DNA of 43,819 nt from Deltaproteobacteria bacterium (GCA_024102635.1 JAGFJO010000017.1:1-43819), one strand, 5' to 3'. Positions 1-9,506 are shown, numbered from the stretch's first letter. The notes: a model not told the origin generated them from the sequence alone. Translations and numbers: made by a program.

Positions 1-1125
1 GTCTTCCGCACTTGATAGTACAGACAGCTTCTTGAGTTTGATAACCTCGCCATTAGCGGTTTCTCTCCCCTTCCGTGCAAAAGCCGGAACCTCAAGACGC
101 TCCTGTGATGAAAGATCTTTGCCGCCGGAGACCTGAGTCATTGTGACTGTAGTTTCCTCAACTCCTCTTTCGCCAAAGCCGGTGGCAATGACAGTGACCC
201 TAACTTTGTCTTCAGCGCTCGGGTCGATTACCATTCCCCAAATAATATTCGCCTCTTCATGTGCCTCAGCGTGTATTAACTCGGCGGCCTCATTGACCTC
301 TTGCAAGGTTACATCCGGTGAGGCGGTGACGTTAATCAAAACTCCGCGGGCGCCGTGAATCGAGATATCTTCCAGAAGCGGGCTGGAGATCGCTTTTTCG
401 GCAGCCTCGATAGCTCTATTATCGCCGCTCGACTCGCCTGTGCCCATCATCGCCATACCCATCTCGGACATTACGGCGCGCACATCGGCGAAGTCGACGT
501 TTACCAAGCCTTCGTAAATGATGAGATCACTTATTCCCTTAACGGCCTGATAGAGAATGTCATCAGCGCGCCTAAAGGTGTCGAGTAAAGACGTATTTCG
601 GCCAGCTATCGATAGCAGCCGCTGATTAGGAATAGTGATAAGTGTGTCAACATAGCGGCGAAGCTCTTCAATACCCCTCTCCGCATTCCTCATACGGCGC
701 TTGCCCTCAAAGAGGAAAGGCTTCGTCACTACGCCAACCGTCAGGCATCCGAGATCCTTTGCCACTTCTGCCACAACTGACGATCCCAGCGTACCCGTTC
801 CGCCGCCCATGCCTGCTGTAATGAACACCATGTCGGCGCCCTCAAGCGACTTGCGAATACCTTCAATGCTCTCCTTAGCCGCCGCATATCCGATATCTGG
901 ATCGGCTCCCGCTCCCAATCCCTTGGTAATTTCATCCCCGAGCTGCAGTCGATTGCCGGCCTCACTCGATGCCAGCGCCTGAGCATCAGTGTTAGCGGCA
1001 AAAAACTCTACTCCGCTGAGCCCACTGCGGATCATGTTGTTGACGGCATTCAATCCAGCACCACCAATTCCAAAAACTTTAATATTGGCTTTGTTGGCGT
1101 GGAGTTTCTTAGCTGTATCATCCAT
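1..1125 (-). CDS. ftsZ: Cell division GTPase FtsZ (3' end cut by window edge)
   Basis: Tubulin-like GTPase that polymerises into the cytokinetic Z-ring at the inner face of the membrane. The 375 residues present cover the GTPase and C-terminal core domains. Only the last few to tens of residues, including the stop and the conserved C-terminal peptide, lie outside. The T1 loop reads [10 protein letters not shown] (around 19-28), the T4 signature loop GGGTGTLG (107-114), and the T7 catalytic loop NVDFADV keeps N209, D211 and D214. The ATG at 1125 is preceded by a GGGAG ribosome site about 9 bases upstream. It follows ftsQ and ftsA in the usual order, with 292 bases between ftsA and ftsZ. Oddity: the signature normally reads GGGTGTG, but residue 113 is Leu, and T1 also has Leu25 before Asn26. 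Identification is secure; whether the substitutions alter GTPase activity is unknown. Confidence 0.97.
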   Translation of the reverse strand, partial: MDDTAKKLHANKANIKVFGIGGAGLNAVNNMIRSGLSGVEFFAANTDAQALASSEAGNRLQLGDEITKGLGAGADPDIGYAAAKESIEGIRKSLEGADMVFITAGMGGGTGTLGSSVVAEVAKDLGCLTVGVVTKPFLFEGKRRMRNAERGIEELRRYVDTLITIPNQRLLSIAGRNTSLLDTFRRADDILYQAVKGISDLIIYEGLVNVDFADVRAVMSEMGMAMMGTGESSGDNRAIEAAEKAISSPLLEDISIHGARGVLINVTASPDVTLQEVNEAAELIHAEAHEEANIIWGMVIDPSAEDKVRVTVIATGFGERGVEETTVTMTQVSGGKDLSSQERLEVPAFARKGRETANGEVIKLKKLSVLSSAED

Positions 1126-1417
1126 GTGGGCGTGCTCCCTGCAAAAGTTCTTCAAAAAAATATTTTAAACGAGCGACAAAATTTTCGTGAGCTATAAGAG
1201 CTTCAAATTTATTCCCGTTCAGTTAAAAAATAAAGAAGCTTCTCGAAAAATAACTCAGAAAAAACCGACACTCCTTGGATATGTCGAAAGATGCAGTTAC
1301 TTCAGGTTACTTAAACTAAAACGGAGCAATTGTAAACACAATTTATGCAAATCGAGCCGCAATTAGAACGGCAGATGGAGCTTGGGGTACCTTGAGAAGG
1401 GGTGCGACGAGATGCGA
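1126..1417. other. ftsA-ftsZ intergenic region
   Basis: This 292-base AT-rich gap separates the ftsA stop from the ftsZ start. It is much longer than the other gaps in this cluster, so a separate ftsZ promoter (minus strand) is likely. I see no convincing -35/-10 pair: TTGTGT followed 17 bases later by TAGTTT, reading on the minus strand near 1310-1340, is the best but weak. No gene or strong hairpin is visible. Confidence 0.4.
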
Positions 1418-2644
1418 TTAGAAATGTTCGCTGAACCAATTACCGACGTTACGGATAAAGCGTCCGATGGAGAGTTTGGAGCTGAATGGGCGTGAGCGTT
1501 CCTGGCTATTTGCGCCAAATATCACCAGCCCTACTGCGGCCGCATACTCAGGGTCATACACCAGATCGTTTAGCCCAGTCACTCCGCGCGTATAACCCAC
1601 ACGCACTGGAAGATTAAATGTCTGCTCTGCCACCTGGCATATCCCCTTCAGCTTCGAGCATCCCCCCGTAAGCACTAGGCCGCTGGTAAGATACTCGTCG
1701 GCTCCTGAGCGAACCAGCTCACGCTGCAATAAAGTGAAGATCTCCGATACTCTGGGCTCAATAATCTCCGAGAGAACGAGTTTCGACAACACGCGAGGCT
1801 GCCGTCCTCCGGTCGAAGGCACCTCGATTGTCTCGTCCTGGCTTACCTGGCTGGATAAGCCTGTGCCATACCTGCATTTAATCTCTTCTGCCGCGGATAG
1901 CGGCGTTCTTAGGCCGGCAGCGATGTCATTAGTAATATGATTGCCCCCGACAGATAGGACAGCCGTATGTTTTACTGCCCCGTTGTGCCATACGATTACG
2001 TCCGTAGTGCCGCCTCCTATATCGACCAGAGCTACCCCGAGTTCCTGCTCCTCCGGTGCAAGAACTCCGGTCGATGCTGCAAGCGGCGAAAGGACTATAT
2101 CCTTGACTGAGAGACCGCACCGATTGGCGCACTTAACTACGTTCTGGGCACTAGCGACTGCCCCGGTAATGATGTGAACCTTTGCTTCCAATCTGACGCC
2201 CGATATACCGAGCGGCTCTTTGATTCCGTCCTGTTCATCTATTATATACTCTTGCGGCAGAACATGGAGCACTTCGCGGTCCAAAGGAATCGCAACCGCC
2301 TTTGCGGCCTCAATCACCTTCTCTGTGTCAATGTGACTGACTTCCCGGCTTTTTATTCCAACGATCCCGTGACTGTTAAAACCTTTAATATGACTGCCCG
2401 AGATCGAGGCATATACCGAGCTCACCTCCTGGCCGGCCATGGTCTCGGCCTGCGTAACTGCCTTTGAGATCGAGTCTACAGTAGCTTCAATATTTATCAC
2501 CACACCTTTACGTAAACCTTTCGAGGGGCTCGATCCTACTCCTATTACCTCGATCTTGCCCTCTGGCTGGACAGCAGCCATCAATACAGTGATGTTTGTG
2601 GTGCCAATATCGAGACCTACGACTATATTTGGTTTACTTGCCAT
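1418..2644 (-). CDS. ftsA: Cell division protein FtsA
   Basis: Actin-like ATPase that tethers FtsZ filaments to the cytoplasmic membrane and recruits late divisome proteins. At 408 residues it has the usual length. The N-terminal phosphate-1 motif GLDIGTTNITVL (about 10-21), the central DIGGGTTDVIVW (about 211-222) and the C-terminal adenosine motif LVLTGGCSKLKG are all visible, as expected for the actin/Hsp70 fold. The SHS2 (1C) domain falls between the first two. The extreme C terminus (IRNVGNWFSEHF) is an amphipathic helix typical of the FtsA membrane-targeting sequence. It lies between ftsQ and ftsZ on the same strand, the conserved dcw position. Family assignment is firm. Confidence 0.97.
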   Translation of the reverse strand: MASKPNIVVGLDIGTTNITVLMAAVQPEGKIEVIGVGSSPSKGLRKGVVINIEATVDSISKAVTQAETMAGQEVSSVYASISGSHIKGFNSHGIVGIKSREVSHIDTEKVIEAAKAVAIPLDREVLHVLPQEYIIDEQDGIKEPLGISGVRLEAKVHIITGAVASAQNVVKCANRCGLSVKDIVLSPLAASTGVLAPEEQELGVALVDIGGGTTDVIVWHNGAVKHTAVLSVGGNHITNDIAAGLRTPLSAAEEIKCRYGTGLSSQVSQDETIEVPSTGGRQPRVLSKLVLSEIIEPRVSEIFTLLQRELVRSGADEYLTSGLVLTGGCSKLKGICQVAEQTFNLPVRVGYTRGVTGLNDLVYDPEYAAAVGLVIFGANSQERSRPFSSKLSIGRFIRNVGNWFSEHF

Positions 2645-2798
2645 GCTAACTCTGAATTAAACGCAGTTTGCAGCTAAAAGCAAGATGTTTTGTCCGCCTG
2701 CCGGAACAAGATTACTGACGCTAGCTGAAGACAGCGCTCATTAAGATGCATGATCGTGTGATAGAACTCGCCAACGCAAGTAAAGATCGTAAAATTTT

Positions 2799-3662
2799 TT
2801 AATGTACCAGCGACTTGGTGGATTTCTTCTGGAAATTTTCTGGAAGATTGAGCTTCACAACCGCAAGGTTATCAAACGCAAGATCTATCTTAGTTGCCTC
2901 AGTTCCAGCGCGGCGCAGATCAGCAATGATTTTGTTCAATCGCTCCGTTTGAACCGCAAGCTGCAAAGGCCCCCCGTTCTCAATTTGAAATGTTACTGGT
3001 GCGCTAAGACCTTTGAAGATAACCTCCAACTCGTCGTTACCGAAAAAAGTAATCTTGCTCACACCGAGCCGAGATCTAGAGGAGATTGTATCTACCGCGC
3101 TGGAGATCACCTGCAGCTTGGCCTTGACAACCTCGGGCGAGTGGATTGAATCCCCAAGCCCGCTCACGAATATGGCACTCTTCAAATCTTTTTGGTAACG
3201 TTTCAGTTCGTGGGTACCCTCTAAACGGTGAACCGGTGCAATAAAGACGCCATCCGCTCCTACCAACCACGACTCCTCTCCAAGCACCGCAACAAACCTG
3301 GCCGGCCGCTCCCTTATAATTAAGGCATAGCAGGTGATGTCGTACCACGACGAGTTCGGGCATGCAGACACTTTGGCAGTCTCAATCACTGGATGCCTTT
3401 TAAGGGAGTTAGCAATCTCCTCGCTGTTAGCGAACCACCATAGGTTGTTTCTTTGCATGGGAAGGAGCACCCGCACGTCCTCCTTCGATAGCCGCTCGAG
3501 GCCGGAAAGCTCGACTCGCTTCTCGTCTAGCGCTGTGTGAAGAGCGGACTCGGTCCTGGAGGCGATTAGTGCTGCCTCTTCAGGATAGAAGTGCATCCAT
3601 GAGAGCGCGCTAACAGCTAAAACCGTTGTGAAGATAAAAAAACGCATTAACCTCGATATCAA
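2799..3662 (-). CDS. ftsQ: Cell division protein FtsQ
   Basis: Bitopic inner-membrane protein that bridges early and late divisome proteins through a periplasmic POTRA domain. The 287-residue product has a short cytoplasmic start, one transmembrane helix (about 6-24) and a POTRA-like segment (about 52-100, from LERLSKEDV to HPVIETAKVS), followed by the FtsQ/DivIB beta domain. The displayed start is TTG at 3660-3662, with AGAGG about 5 bases upstream. An in-frame ATG at 3645-3647 is the alternative and would remove five residues. Sequence conservation in FtsQ is low, so the call rests on topology, the POTRA pattern and the position between murB and ftsA. The 126-base gap to murB holds a small inverted repeat (CCTCTC...GAGAGG) just upstream of the start. 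Confidence 0.88.
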   Translation of the reverse strand: MISRLMRFFIFTTVLAVSALSWMHFYPEEAALIASRTESALHTALDEKRVELSGLERLSKEDVRVLLPMQRNNLWWFANSEEIANSLKRHPVIETAKVSACPNSSWYDITCYALIIRERPARFVAVLGEESWLVGADGVFIAPVHRLEGTHELKRYQKDLKSAIFVSGLGDSIHSPEVVKAKLQVISSAVDTISSRSRLGVSKITFFGNDELEVIFKGLSAPVTFQIENGGPLQLAVQTERLNKIIADLRRAGTEATKIDLAFDNLAVVKLNLPENFQKKSTKSLVH

Positions 3663-3788
3663 AAATTCCTCTCACCTTGAAAATAGGGAGAGGTGATGAC
3701 AGCCAGCCCAGGGCTTAGGATACCGCCGCCTTAGCTTTATGAAAAGAACCATATTTTAAAATTTTTTCAATCACGCGAAAGCCGTAGA

Positions 3789-4766
3789 CTAGACCGTGTG
3801 AACCCACTCGATTACCTCTTGTTCCAGTTCGATACCGGAATGTTCAAACACTTTCTCCTTACTGAGCGAGATAAGCGAGGTAACATCACCGCTGGCGGCC
3901 TTGCGCTCGGGGTTAACGATCCAGTTGGCGTGTAAGGAAGAGATCTGGGCGCCCCCGCTTCTGTGTCCCTTGAGACCGGCGTTCTCGATCAAACTTCCGG
4001 CAGAGTTATCCGGCGCAGGATTCTTAAAAACAGATCCTGCCGATGGGAGCGAAAGCGGTTGGCGCGCTTTCCGCTCCGCCAGATAAGAGGCAGTAAGCTC
4101 CGCGCACCTGTCTGACACTCCCCGTCGAAGCTCGATGACAGCAGAGAGAATCAGGGAATCCTGTGGAAGGCCACAGTGCCGGTATGAAAACGATATATCA
4201 TCGGCGTTAACCCTCAATATCTCTCCGGCGCCGCTTATAATGGTTATCTCCTTTATTAACTTACTGATCTCCCCGCTGTGGGCTCCGGCGTTCATTCTTA
4301 CCGCTCCCCCGAAAGAGGCTGGGATGCCTCCCGCAAATTCAAGCCCTGTAAGCCCCTGGGACGAAAGCTCACGGCAAAGTGACATGAGAGGCATCGCTGC
4401 TCCGACCTCAAATTGGGCCGCTTCACCCACACTCTCAAGAGGCCGACAGTAACGAAACCCTCGCCCCAACCGGATTACGCAAGCTGCGACCCCCCGGTCA
4501 TCGACTAAAAGATTACTTCCCGCCCCCAAAACTTTGCGCGGTACCTTTTCACTGTTGAGCCACTGCACCAGCCGCTGCGCCTGCTCAGCATCAGAAGGCT
4601 CGGTAAGAACGGCCATCGGGCCGCCAATGGCAAAGGTAGTATGGACAGCCGCCCGCACGGCAGCGCGGGCTTTTATTCCGAGCTCTCCCGCTATCCGCCC
4701 GGCAACCGTAGCTCCGTCAAGCTGGATATCATCTTCTGAAAACATCGCCTTAACAGGATAGGTCAT
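3789..4766 (-). CDS. murB: UDP-N-acetylenolpyruvoylglucosamine reductase MurB
   Basis: Cytoplasmic FAD enzyme that uses NADPH to reduce UDP-GlcNAc-enolpyruvate to UDP-MurNAc, the second committed step of peptidoglycan precursor synthesis. The 325 residues show the FAD-binding stretch KVLGAGSNLLVDD (about 79-91), the flavin-contacting GLEFAGGIPASFGGAV (about 141-156), the active-site arginine in FSYRHCG, the catalytic serine in SAGSVFKNP, and a C-terminal glutamate in LEQEVIEW. Its ATG shares four bases (ATGA) with the murC stop, indicating translational coupling. The length and the short C-terminal region resemble the type II MurB enzymes. Very secure. Confidence 0.97.
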   Translation of the reverse strand: MTYPVKAMFSEDDIQLDGATVAGRIAGELGIKARAAVRAAVHTTFAIGGPMAVLTEPSDAEQAQRLVQWLNSEKVPRKVLGAGSNLLVDDRGVAACVIRLGRGFRYCRPLESVGEAAQFEVGAAMPLMSLCRELSSQGLTGLEFAGGIPASFGGAVRMNAGAHSGEISKLIKEITIISGAGEILRVNADDISFSYRHCGLPQDSLILSAVIELRRGVSDRCAELTASYLAERKARQPLSLPSAGSVFKNPAPDNSAGSLIENAGLKGHRSGGAQISSLHANWIVNPERKAASGDVTSLISLSKEKVFEHSGIELEQEVIEWVHTV

Positions 4767-6163
4767 GCTTCATTAGCAGCTTTGGCCTCGCCGCCACCGT
4801 GTAAAAGGTCAAGAAGCTGCTCCGGTAGCGCCCCGATAGAGCCCGCGCCAAGGCATAGTATCATGTCGCCCTGCTCAACCTGCTCGGTGAGCAGGCCTGC
4901 CGCTTCGTTAAGTGTTGCCGCAAAGAGCTTATTATCATGTTTGACAGCCGAATAAAGCGATTCCCCGCTTATCCCCTCAATCGGCTCCTCGCTTGCGGGA
5001 TAGATCTCGGTCACAATCAAACTATCTGCGTCTTCGAAGGCGCTCAAGAACTCCTGGAAGCAATCACGAGTACGGGAGTAGCGATGCGGCTGAAACACCA
5101 CTAGAAGTTTTCCGATTGATGCTCCCCAGCCATCGCGCACCGCCTTGATGGTCGCCCTAATCTCGGCCGGATGATGCCCGTAATCGTTCATCACCGTCAC
5201 GCCTGCCGCCTCGCCGACCAGTTCCAAGCGCCGCTTAACACCCTCGAACTCCTGCAAAGCACCGCGTATGACATCAGGTGCTATGTCGAACTCCAACCCC
5301 ACAGCGATCGCGGCCAGTGAGTTTTGCACCATATGCCTACCCGGCAACGGAAGAGTAACCTCGATTAGGAACTCCCCGGCAAGGAAAACTTTAAATGAGG
5401 TCGAACCGCGGTCGTGGAGAAGATCGCGCGCGCAGAGCTGCGCCTCACTTGAGAGTCCGTACGTAATTTTTCGGCCGGTATAGTGCGACGCAAAAGCCTT
5501 AACCTTCGGATCGTCGATGCACAGAACCGCCAGCCCATAAAAAGGGACCGAAGCAATAAACTGCTCAAATGAGGCCTCGAGCTCCGAGAGCGACTCATAA
5601 GCGGAGAGATGTTCTCCATCGACGTTCGTCAGCACAGCAACCGTAGGCTTAAGCAGCAAGAAACTTCTGTCGCTCTCATCCGTCTCGGCCACCAGGTAAT
5701 CTCCTGCGCCGAGTTTCCCGCCGCTCCCCAACGACTTGACCTGACCTCCGATTACCACGGTGGGATCTAAGCCACCTGCCTCCATGACCGCTGCAGTCAT
5801 GCTCGTTGTTGTAGTCTTACCGTGCGAGCCGGCTACTCCCACTCCAAATTTAAGTCTCATCAGCTCGGCCAGCACCTCCGCCCTTCTGACAATCGGTAAG
5901 CCCCTACGCCTTGCTTCCTGTACCTCGGGATTATCGCCGCTGACCGCTGAGGAATAGACAAGCAGTGAAGCGTCATCCGGAATATTGTCAGCATGATGAC
6001 CGCTCGAGACCCGCGCTCCAAGTCTTACTAGGCGCTCACATCCTAAAACATTCAAGTCAGATCCCGACACACGGTACCCATGATCGAGAAGAATCTCCGC
6101 CAAGCCGGACATGCCCGATCCTCCGATACCGACGAAATGAAAATGGAGCTTATTGTTGTACAT
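4763..6163 (-). CDS. murC: UDP-N-acetylmuramate--L-alanine ligase MurC
   Basis: ATP-dependent amino-acid ligase that adds the first L-alanine to UDP-MurNAc in the cytoplasm. The 466 residues show the three Mur-ligase domains: an N-terminal Rossmann domain with HFVGIGGSGMSGLAEIL (about 9-25), the ATPase centre with P-loop GSHGKTTTT (112-120) and the downstream LTNVDGEH motif, and the C-terminal domain with DYGHHPAEI and VVFQPHRYSR. It is the first gene of the minus-strand dcw run seen here and overlaps murB by four bases. The tat genes diverge from it across a 312-base gap that must contain its promoter. Very secure. Confidence 0.98.
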   Translation of the reverse strand: MYNNKLHFHFVGIGGSGMSGLAEILLDHGYRVSGSDLNVLGCERLVRLGARVSSGHHADNIPDDASLLVYSSAVSGDNPEVQEARRRGLPIVRRAEVLAELMRLKFGVGVAGSHGKTTTTSMTAAVMEAGGLDPTVVIGGQVKSLGSGGKLGAGDYLVAETDESDRSFLLLKPTVAVLTNVDGEHLSAYESLSELEASFEQFIASVPFYGLAVLCIDDPKVKAFASHYTGRKITYGLSSEAQLCARDLLHDRGSTSFKVFLAGEFLIEVTLPLPGRHMVQNSLAAIAVGLEFDIAPDVIRGALQEFEGVKRRLELVGEAAGVTVMNDYGHHPAEIRATIKAVRDGWGASIGKLLVVFQPHRYSRTRDCFQEFLSAFEDADSLIVTEIYPASEEPIEGISGESLYSAVKHDNKLFAATLNEAAGLLTEQVEQGDMILCLGAGSIGALPEQLLDLLHGGGEAKAANEA

Positions 6164-6475
6164 TGAAGTTGATAGCTGTAATAAACCAAGACGAAAATCA
6201 GGGGTAGCCGACGGAGCAAAAAGATATCAGATTACTATTTTCTAGGACAGCGTTTGTCGGGAATTGGATGGTCCCGATTTGATAAATGCTTTGCATTTAA
6301 GCGCAAAGCCCTGCGATAGCGCCGCCACAATAAAAAAAGTATAGTGTATACATCGATTTACTTTCCGCGGCTTTGACCCTAATGCTGAGCTCCCGTAAGG
6401 TCTAATTGTTGGGCTATAAAGATCCTGGTTTGCGGTCGATAATATCAATAACAGGCACCTTATACTGCATAGCAA
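6164..6475. promoter_or_regulatory. Divergent murC / tatB intergenic region
   Basis: This 312-base gap lies between divergent genes and should contain promoters for both, with no protein-coding candidate I can support. Visible structure: a 7-bp hairpin with arms GCTTTGC (6288-6294) and GCAAAGC (6303-6309); an inverted repeat GTATA-GTG-TATAC at 6339-6351 in a T/A-rich stretch, which could be an operator or -10 region; and TATACT at 6461-6466, which sits too close to the tatB ATG (6476) unless that mRNA has almost no leader. No confident -35/-10 pair was found. Confidence 0.35.
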
Positions 6476-7024
6476 ATGTTCGGCGTAAGTTTCTTTGAAT
6501 TATTAGTCATTATGACAGTGGTCCTAATATTTTTGGGGCCCGACAAGCTTCCCGAAGCGGCCAAAAAAATGGGCCGGTTTATGGGATTTCTCAAGCGCAA
6601 CTCAGACGCTTTGAGGAGGGAATTCTACAATGCTGTTTACGCCCCGGCCGAAGATATGAAAAAGCAGATCGACTTGGCTGCCAGAGATCTTGTAGCTCTG
6701 GACAACAACGATCCCTCTTCCATGAATTGCGAGCAGAGAGCGCGCTGGGAGGCGCAGCAGCAGGAGAAGACTAGTGGTGAAGGGCAGCAGATCCAACAAT
6801 CTGTGCAATCGTCTGCGCCCGCTTCTAAGGTCGGTGAAAGTCCGGGTGGATTTTCGGCTCAAGATCTTTTAACGCAGATGACCGATGAAACATGCACTGT
6901 GAATTTGAAGCAGCCGGCAGGGTGCGAAACAGGCCAAGAGTGTGAACCGGAGAATAAATCGCCGAACTCCCCCGCCGCTGCGACCGAGCGGCCCAAGTCT
7001 TCGGAGGCGAGTGATGACAACTAA
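6476..7024 (+). CDS. tatB: Twin-arginine translocase subunit TatB (TatA/B family)
   Basis: Membrane component of the Tat pathway, which exports folded, often cofactor-containing proteins across the inner membrane. The 182-residue protein has the TatA/B layout: a single N-terminal membrane helix (about 3-20), the hinge FLGPDKLPEAAKKMGR (19-34), an amphipathic helix, then a long polar, low-complexity tail. Glu8 within FFELL and the GP..LP hinge favour TatB over TatA. No second TatA-type gene is visible nearby. The stop overlaps tatC by 11 bases, so the two are coupled. The ATG at 6476 has no strong ribosome site. Confidence 0.88.
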   Translation: MFGVSFFELLVIMTVVLIFLGPDKLPEAAKKMGRFMGFLKRNSDALRREFYNAVYAPAEDMKKQIDLAARDLVALDNNDPSSMNCEQRARWEAQQQEKTSGEGQQIQQSVQSSAPASKVGESPGGFSAQDLLTQMTDETCTVNLKQPAGCETGQECEPENKSPNSPAAATERPKSSEASDDN

Positions 7025-7781
7025 CCCTGCTGCACTTCCTGGCGAGGCAGTGGAGGCCGAGATGGGCTTGTTCGACCATCTGGCCGAGTTAAGACGCCGC
7101 CTTATTTTTATATTTATAGCCGTCATCGTTTCAGCGATCTTCGCCTATACTATCTCAGCGCCGGTACTAAGCCTGCTATTTGAACCTTTCAACCAGACGT
7201 TCGAAAAGGGATCCCTGATTGGAACAGGCCCGGCCGAGGCGTTTATACTGAAGATCAAGGTTGCCCTCTTCGTAGGACTGCTGTTTGCTGCTCCTGTAGT
7301 CTTTTTGCAAATTTGGTTGTTCATCGCTCCCGGTTTATACGAGCACGAACGCAGATTAGTGGTCCCGTTCGTGTTGGTTACAAGCCTGCTCTTTTTTGTG
7401 GGCGTTTGGTTCTGCTTTTACGTAGTGTTTCCTTTCGCATTCGAGTTCTTCCGCGATCAATATCTATCAATCGAAGACGTCAAACCAGCCATCAAGGTAG
7501 ATGAATACCTTTCGCTCGTAATAAGAGGTTTGCTCGGTTTCGGAATCGTGTTCGAGATGCCTGTATTGGCATATTTCTTGGCCCGCGTCGGAGTGATTGA
7601 TCACCGTATGCTCATTTCCGGCACCCGCTACGCCATCGTCTTCATTTTCATCCTGTCGGCAATATTGACCCCGCCGGATGTTCTAACGCAATTCTTGATG
7701 GCTTTTCCGCTACTACTACTCTATGGACTGAGCATACTGATAGTGAAGTATGCCGAGCGCCCAACGGTCGACGACCAGTAA
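7014..7781 (+). CDS. tatC: Twin-arginine translocase subunit TatC
   Basis: Polytopic membrane core of the Tat receptor that binds twin-arginine signal peptides together with TatB. The 255-residue version starts at ATG 7014, chosen because GGAGG sits at 7003-7007, six bases upstream. The reading frame stays open upstream to 6942, but that would overlap tatB heavily. TatC landmarks are MGLFDHLAELRRRL at the first membrane segment, the periplasmic GPAEAFILKIKVALFVG, the conserved VFEMPVLAYFLARVGVI, and six hydrophobic segments overall. The C terminus converges on the VWA lipoprotein gene with 17 bases between stops and no obvious hairpin. Secure. Confidence 0.96.
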   Translation: MTTNPAALPGEAVEAEMGLFDHLAELRRRLIFIFIAVIVSAIFAYTISAPVLSLLFEPFNQTFEKGSLIGTGPAEAFILKIKVALFVGLLFAAPVVFLQIWLFIAPGLYEHERRLVVPFVLVTSLLFFVGVWFCFYVVFPFAFEFFRDQYLSIEDVKPAIKVDEYLSLVIRGLLGFGIVFEMPVLAYFLARVGVIDHRMLISGTRYAIVFIFILSAILTPPDVLTQFLMAFPLLLLYGLSILIVKYAERPTVDDQ

Positions 7782-7798
7782 GAAAGCGTAGGTCGCTT

Positions 7799-9466
7799 CT
7801 ACAAATACTCGGTGATTATCGATTGGACGATCTTATCCACCTCGCCAAGAGATGTGGACCAAAACTTCCCGCCGGCGGTCCGCGCAATCTTCTCGAGATC
7901 GCCGAGATCGACCTTTTCACTTTTCAATCCTATAATCTGCAGATTAATGTCGGTATGTTTGCGGCTGTCGGATATAAAGTCCAATAAATCCGGAAGTGAG
8001 ATTGTTGACTTATTATCTTTGCCGTCTGTGAGTACTATAATGTTGCGGCGGTAACCGGCATGCCGATCATCACTGGCCTGCTTAAAAGCTTCATAAATCC
8101 CCTGGTACATGGCGCTCCCGCCCCCAGCTGAAATTTTCGCCAGTTCTGCCTTAATAAGCTCTTTTTGCGTCCCGGCCGGCGCTACGACACTCACCTTATC
8201 GGCAAAGGTAAGCACGGCCGCTTGGTCCTTGGGGCTAAGAGAATCGAGCAGGGTCCCGCTTAATCTAATCGCACTGTAAAACGCTCCCGATGTGGTAGTT
8301 CCCGAGACGTCCAGCACTACGACATTTATTGCAGGACGTCTATACTCCTGCCATGTGGCAAGTACATGCTCGACTACCTGAGAGGGGAATGGCAAAACCG
8401 GCGCTGTAGCCGCTTGCGGAGTTATTCCATACTTTTTGGTAAGCGGATCGGAAAGGGCCTGAACCTCTTTGTCCCCCTCTCCCTTAAGAGAAGCCGGGCG
8501 AAATCCAGCCTGCATTGCTGCGCTTTGAGCGGCCCGCGTGCTCAAAAAAGAGGCGAAAAGCGAAACTCCCGCCCGCTGCGGAGGAGTGACCCAGTCCGCA
8601 TTTGAAAGACATAGATTGTAGTCCTGCCATAAAGATCCTTCTCGAGGGTAGAGTGCTACCAGCTTGGGTGCATCCGGCGGAGCGCCAAAGTTATACTGCG
8701 CCAGCTGCTGCTCCGTGGTAAGTCCGAAAAGTACCCTCTCGCTTTTCGCTCCCGCGATCCTCTCAAGTAAAGCGCTATCGCTTGGCTCTAAGAAGTACAC
8801 CAGATCGAAATTGTTCGAGAACGCGCTCTTGAAATGATCGCTTTCTAGATTCTTTAAAGAGAGCGTTCCTTCGTAGCTCTCTAACGCAAAAAAAGCGAGC
8901 TGCAACAAGGCCGACGTGCCGCTTACCGCCAAGCCGCTTCTTGCTATGCTCATAGAGACGGCATTGTCGCTGCGGTTTTTCCGCCGGTTACCGCCCTCGA
9001 CAAAGCTCTTCCAAGAAAAGGATCTCTCTTGACCTTGGAAAGCCTCGACATTCTTCTCCGTTGTCGCAATCACTAGAGGCGTTCCGAAAAGCTGCCGGCA
9101 ATCGACCTGTTTCGGACCGAGATTCTTCAAATTCTGATTGGTGTAGTTCACCAGGGTGGTAGAAGATGGCACCCAAGCCTCGGTTTTGAGCTCTCCGCTT
9201 GCGATTTTTTTCGCCGCATATAAGCTCTCTGCCTCCACTAGATCGACAGCAACTTTTATGCCGCCGGCGAGCCTGTGCTCCGACTGCTCGAAGGCGCCTT
9301 CGACCCGTTTTAGATAATCGCCCACTTCAGGGGGATGAACTACCCTAATAGTAACTACCCCCGCCTCCTGTTGCTGCTCCTTATTACAACCGGAGGTTAC
9401 TGCGATGCAGCTTAGTAAAAATACAACCGCCGCAATCCGTGCCGTCAACGGCGCAAGTGAGATCAT
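7799..9466 (-). CDS. Lipoprotein with solute-binding-like and von Willebrand factor A domains
   Basis: Predicted exported lipoprotein of 555 residues. The start at 9466 was chosen because GAAGGT lies five bases upstream and a signal peptide follows directly. The same frame continues up to a TTG at 9526 overlapping lpxD. The signal peptide ends at a lipobox-like VTSGC. The first ~350 residues look like a periplasmic type-II solute-binding fold (the VRVVHPPEVGDYLKRVEGAFE beginning and a later LYPREGSLWQDYNLC resemble ABC-type family 1 binding proteins). The C-terminal ~190 residues are a VWA domain: D386 begins DVSGT, a variant of the DxSxS metal-ion-dependent adhesion site, with LTDGKDN further on. 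It follows lpxD by 40 bases in the same direction. The ligand is unknown. Transport, envelope assembly or sensing are all possible. Confidence 0.75.
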   Translation of the reverse strand: MISLAPLTARIAAVVFLLSCIAVTSGCNKEQQQEAGVVTIRVVHPPEVGDYLKRVEGAFEQSEHRLAGGIKVAVDLVEAESLYAAKKIASGELKTEAWVPSSTTLVNYTNQNLKNLGPKQVDCRQLFGTPLVIATTEKNVEAFQGQERSFSWKSFVEGGNRRKNRSDNAVSMSIARSGLAVSGTSALLQLAFFALESYEGTLSLKNLESDHFKSAFSNNFDLVYFLEPSDSALLERIAGAKSERVLFGLTTEQQLAQYNFGAPPDAPKLVALYPREGSLWQDYNLCLSNADWVTPPQRAGVSLFASFLSTRAAQSAAMQAGFRPASLKGEGDKEVQALSDPLTKKYGITPQAATAPVLPFPSQVVEHVLATWQEYRRPAINVVVLDVSGTTTSGAFYSAIRLSGTLLDSLSPKDQAAVLTFADKVSVVAPAGTQKELIKAELAKISAGGGSAMYQGIYEAFKQASDDRHAGYRRNIIVLTDGKDNKSTISLPDLLDFISDSRKHTDINLQIIGLKSEKVDLGDLEKIARTAGGKFWSTSLGEVDKIVQSIITEYL

Positions 9467-9506
9467 GTTACCTTCATGCATTCCAATTCCCGTGCCAATA
9501 CAACCT

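Noticed and set aside
6242..6475. Minus-strand 77-codon frame in the murC-tatB gap
   Set aside because: No start signal. It fills the divergent promoter region and contains hairpin sequence.
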